A stretch of 18,503 bases of DNA from Ochromonadaceae sp. CCMP2298. Lineage: Eukaryota; Sar; Synurophyceae; Ochromonadales; Ochromonadaceae. The notes under the pieces were generated by a model. The model made no database searches and was not told where the DNA came from. It worked only from the letters and a program-made list of their open reading frames with translations. How positions within the stretch are numbered: the stretch's first letter is position 1; the number at the start of each line of letters is the position of its first letter. Position numbers and translations under genes: made by a program. Shown here piece after piece: positions 16,345 through 18,503 of the stretch. The DNA is taken from NCBI GenBank assembly GCA_026770595.1, contig MU633685.1, positions 11,146 through 29,648 on the forward strand, read 5' to 3'.

Positions 16345-16939
16345 CCCCCCCCTCCTGTGCATAGATCAGATATAAAGCGAGCAAAATCGTCACGATCCTC
16401 GACGACCCCTACCTCCTCATCATCACTCCCCATACCGTAGTCATTACCATCCTCGTCGCTTGCAGCAACCATCTCCTCCATATCTCTCAGCTCAGCCGCA
16501 ACCGCTTCAGGTATTTGTAGTGTCAGTAGCTCCTCATCCACGAACGAGGGAAAAAATCGAGCCCCCAACCCGCAATACAATCATCGCCATCGAGCTGCTC
16601 CATCTTCACCTTGCCCATCTTCTTCGCAACGTAATTCATAAAGTGGTTGTCAGGGATTGGAGTGAGGCCCACGTCAACGAAGCACTTCGCCAGCGACTGT
16701 TGGAAGGGCACAGTGGCGAGGTCTGTGGTGACCACCTGCAGCAGAGTAGAGACAGCGTCCCTATAATTGGGTTTGGGCGACTTGAAGATAGGCTCTACTA
16801 CTACCAGTCCCTATGCTTTGGCTTGAACGTAATCGGACCATAGCGCACGGTAGGTTTCGAAGTAGTCCAGCACCTTGCAAATGCGGAGCCACCACATCCG
16901 GCTTTTCAGCCTTGAATTGACTACCAAGTCCATAGGCTG

Positions 16940-16955
16940 TAGTTCATTAGTTCAT
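16940..16955. repeat. Exact 8-bp tandem duplication (TAGTTCAT twice)
   Basis: TAGTTCAT at 16940-16947 is repeated exactly at 16948-16955, inside the pogo-like transposase between its MTDEL and QPMD motifs. The extra 8 bp is what separates these motifs into two frames. It matches the target-site length of hAT transposons and is a candidate excision footprint; replication slippage is the alternative. Confidence 0.9.
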
Positions 16956-18372
16956 CCGTCATATTCCGGGGGAAGAACTTCAGCAGCCAGCCAGCCGCCG
17001 CAAAAGCTGCCTTCACCTCTGTAACGTGGTGGAACCCCACATTATCCACCACCATCATGCACTTGTCGTTCGGTGAGTGCCTCTCCTCGAAGGGCTTGAG
17101 CTGGAGCTGTGCATGCATGCACATGCCTACTGTGTCATTCCATGCCTTTTTCTGAACTGTGATGAGGTGCAGAGTATCTGGATCAAGAAGATAGGGTCGT
17201 CTGAATCTGAGCTTGATAACCTTCTTGGTCGTTACCTCCTGCTCAAACACATCGTAGTGATACGTCGTGAACCCCAGAACCTTCTTCAACTTCAGCAGCG
17301 TTTGCTCACCAGTCAAATCAAGTGTTGCTTTTGCATCAGAGGGTACGTACTGGTTGGGCAGGTGTGGACACGCAAATATAGCTGTCTAATCTTCGTTGAA
17401 AATATTCTCCGGCTTCAGCCCCTCCGTGCGTATAGTACGTTGTATGTCCAGCATAACCTCGCGAACCGCCTCAGCGTTCGGTTTATTCTTGAGCGATGTG
17501 GTGCACCTTCGCCTTCGCAGCTTGAATCTCTTCTTGAATCCGCACATCTATTTGTTAGTGAACTCCGGTTTACACAGTGCCGCATCTCCAACGAACTTCG
17601 CCATCTTCCGCGCCCTGGCAGCTGCTATACGGAAGCAGTCGTAACTGAACGCTGCATTGGCAATGATCTCCATATTCCCGTCCTCCCACAACTTTCAGAT
17701 CATCAGCTGACTGACTACTTCCCTCTCAAAGTCCTCGTTAACTCTCCTCCCCCGCTTTTTCATCTTCTCCTCACTCGCCCGCTTCGTTTTGTCTCCTAAC
17801 CATCTATATAGAGAGCTCGCATCGACCTCCTGCCATAGTGGTATTGAGATATTCGCTCAATCTGCAAAGGTTGATCGTCTTGTTGAGATCCTTTGCCGAT
17901 CTTAAAATATCTTGGGCCCTAGTGCGCACCTCACTGACAATCTCCTCCGGGAAAGTCTGCCGCGGTTTCTTATGGCCAGAAGAAATGAGGATGTCGGTGC
18001 GCTGCTCCTTGCTCTTCTTTCTCTGCGCCGATATATCGTTCTTCACACTCTTATTCGACTTGTCGAGGCTTTTCAGAATATTGCTCATTGCTTTCTCTGC
18101 GGATGATTTAGGCGGCTGTACAAAGACGATGCCTTCTCCTTCGCGTTCTCCTTTTCCTTCTCCATCGTGGGCCTTTGCAGCACGCGAGAACCACCCGGTA
18201 ATCTGTTGCTACGACCCAATAGCATCTATCGCTCGAACGTCGTGCATCCTACCAAAAATATGTGGGAAGAGAGAGCGAGATGATGAAAGAAGATGAGAGA
18301 TAGAAAACCACGTGGCTGGTTCCCCTGCGTGTTTGTAAAAAAGCACATTTTTGACGTTTTTTTTTGGCGCAG

Positions 18373-18503
18373 TAGTGAATATAACGGATAGTGGCGGATC
18401 TGTGAGTGGCTGCGGTGCTGCCTATGCGAGTGAGGGGGGCGACTTCGAGGACTGGCTAGGCGGCGCTGGGGTCGCGCACGTGGGCGTCACCAACACTACA
18501 CCT
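18373..18503 (+). CDS. Possible partial exon running off the right edge
   Basis: After a pyrimidine-rich tract (a run of T around 18355-18365) ending GGCGCAG, one frame is open to the end of the window. It reads VVNITDSGGSVSGCGAAYAS then EGGDFEDWLGGAGVAHVGVT. The composition is protein-like and GC-rich compared with the AT-rich flank, but there is no ATG and no recognised domain. An acceptor site at 18371-18372 would explain the missing start. Confidence 0.22.

Larger units (their letters stand above)
16306..18247 (-). pseudogene. Pogo/Tigger-like DDE transposase pseudogene
   Basis: Minus-strand pieces give a full Tc1/mariner-superfamily, pogo-type transposase. The possible start ATG is at 18247. 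Then comes QQITGWF (about 18208-18188), an HTH region (AMSNILKSLDKSNKSVK ... RQTFPEEIVSEVR ... VDASSLYRWLGDKTKR), a CENP-B-type second DNA-binding domain (NEDFEREVVSQLM ... CGFKKRFKLRRRRC), and the DDE core. The first Asp is in LKPENIFNED, the second in MMVVDNVGFHHVTEVKAAF (about 17058-17000), followed by LLKFFPRNMTDEL, and the third in QPMDLVVNSRLKSR (about 16939-16898). An acidic tail (SDDEEVGVVEDRDDFARF) and a Ser run from (AGC)7 end the readable part. Lesions are stops at 18209-18211 (TAG), 17695-17697 (TGA), 17548-17550 (TAG), 17386-17388 (TAG, right after the first Asp) and 16811-16813 (TAG), frameshifts near 17825 and 16557, and an 8-bp duplication at 16940-16955. Element B interrupts its 3' end. 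It is dead but well preserved. Confidence 0.9.

Overview
The window looks like nuclear DNA of a photosynthetic eukaryote with a complex (secondary, red-lineage) plastid, most likely an ochrophyte/stramenopile alga. The main evidence is two ferredoxin genes whose N-termini combine a hydrophobic signal peptide with a phenylalanine at the predicted cleavage point (SGA|F and AMS|F), the plastid-entry signature known from diatoms and relatives. I cannot name the species.

Layout. Positions 1-490 are purine-rich simple repeats, and 490-1470 hold nothing I recognise. Positions 1471-4789 are a decayed mobile-element compound: a retrotransposon Gag with two CCHC zinc knuckles and two in-frame stops, running in frame into a frameshifted hAT transposase remnant. 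Positions 5001-7073 hold two small terminal-inverted-repeat (TIR) elements filled with short palindromes (5001-5631 and 6230-6579) and two unrecognised minus-strand coding fragments. Positions 7723-12118 are a compact, GC-richer island of four host genes, apparently intronless: an RPP38/POP3-like L7Ae-fold protein (+), an FdC2-like ferredoxin (-), an FdC1-like ferredoxin (+) and a WDR4/TRM82-like WD40 protein (-). The two ferredoxins are head to head across about 400 bp that contains a (CTG)10 tract. After a gene-poor spacer, 13321-18247 is a second element graveyard. It holds a BED-finger hAT transposase pseudogene (+) with a 3' array of 16-bp repeats, converging on a pogo/Tigger-like DDE transposase pseudogene (-). 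A third palindrome-array element (15818-16305) sits in the 3' end of the latter, with 21-bp TIRs (20/21 matching) and a GGT direct repeat on each side. The right edge may contain the start of an exon.

How the genes relate. The host genes are housekeeping or plastid functions: tRNA m7G modification, RNase P/MRP biogenesis and plastid electron transfer to specialised acceptors. Only the ferredoxin pair suggests shared regulation. All large mobile-element genes are broken, so the locus records successive insertions: the pogo-like gene carries a nested palindrome element and an exact 8-bp tandem duplication of the size hAT elements leave. The least familiar feature is the set of three small TIR elements, each built from a different short palindrome word (TGAGAAA/TTTCTCA, GGGAAA/TTTCCC, GTAAAGGA/TCCTTTAC).
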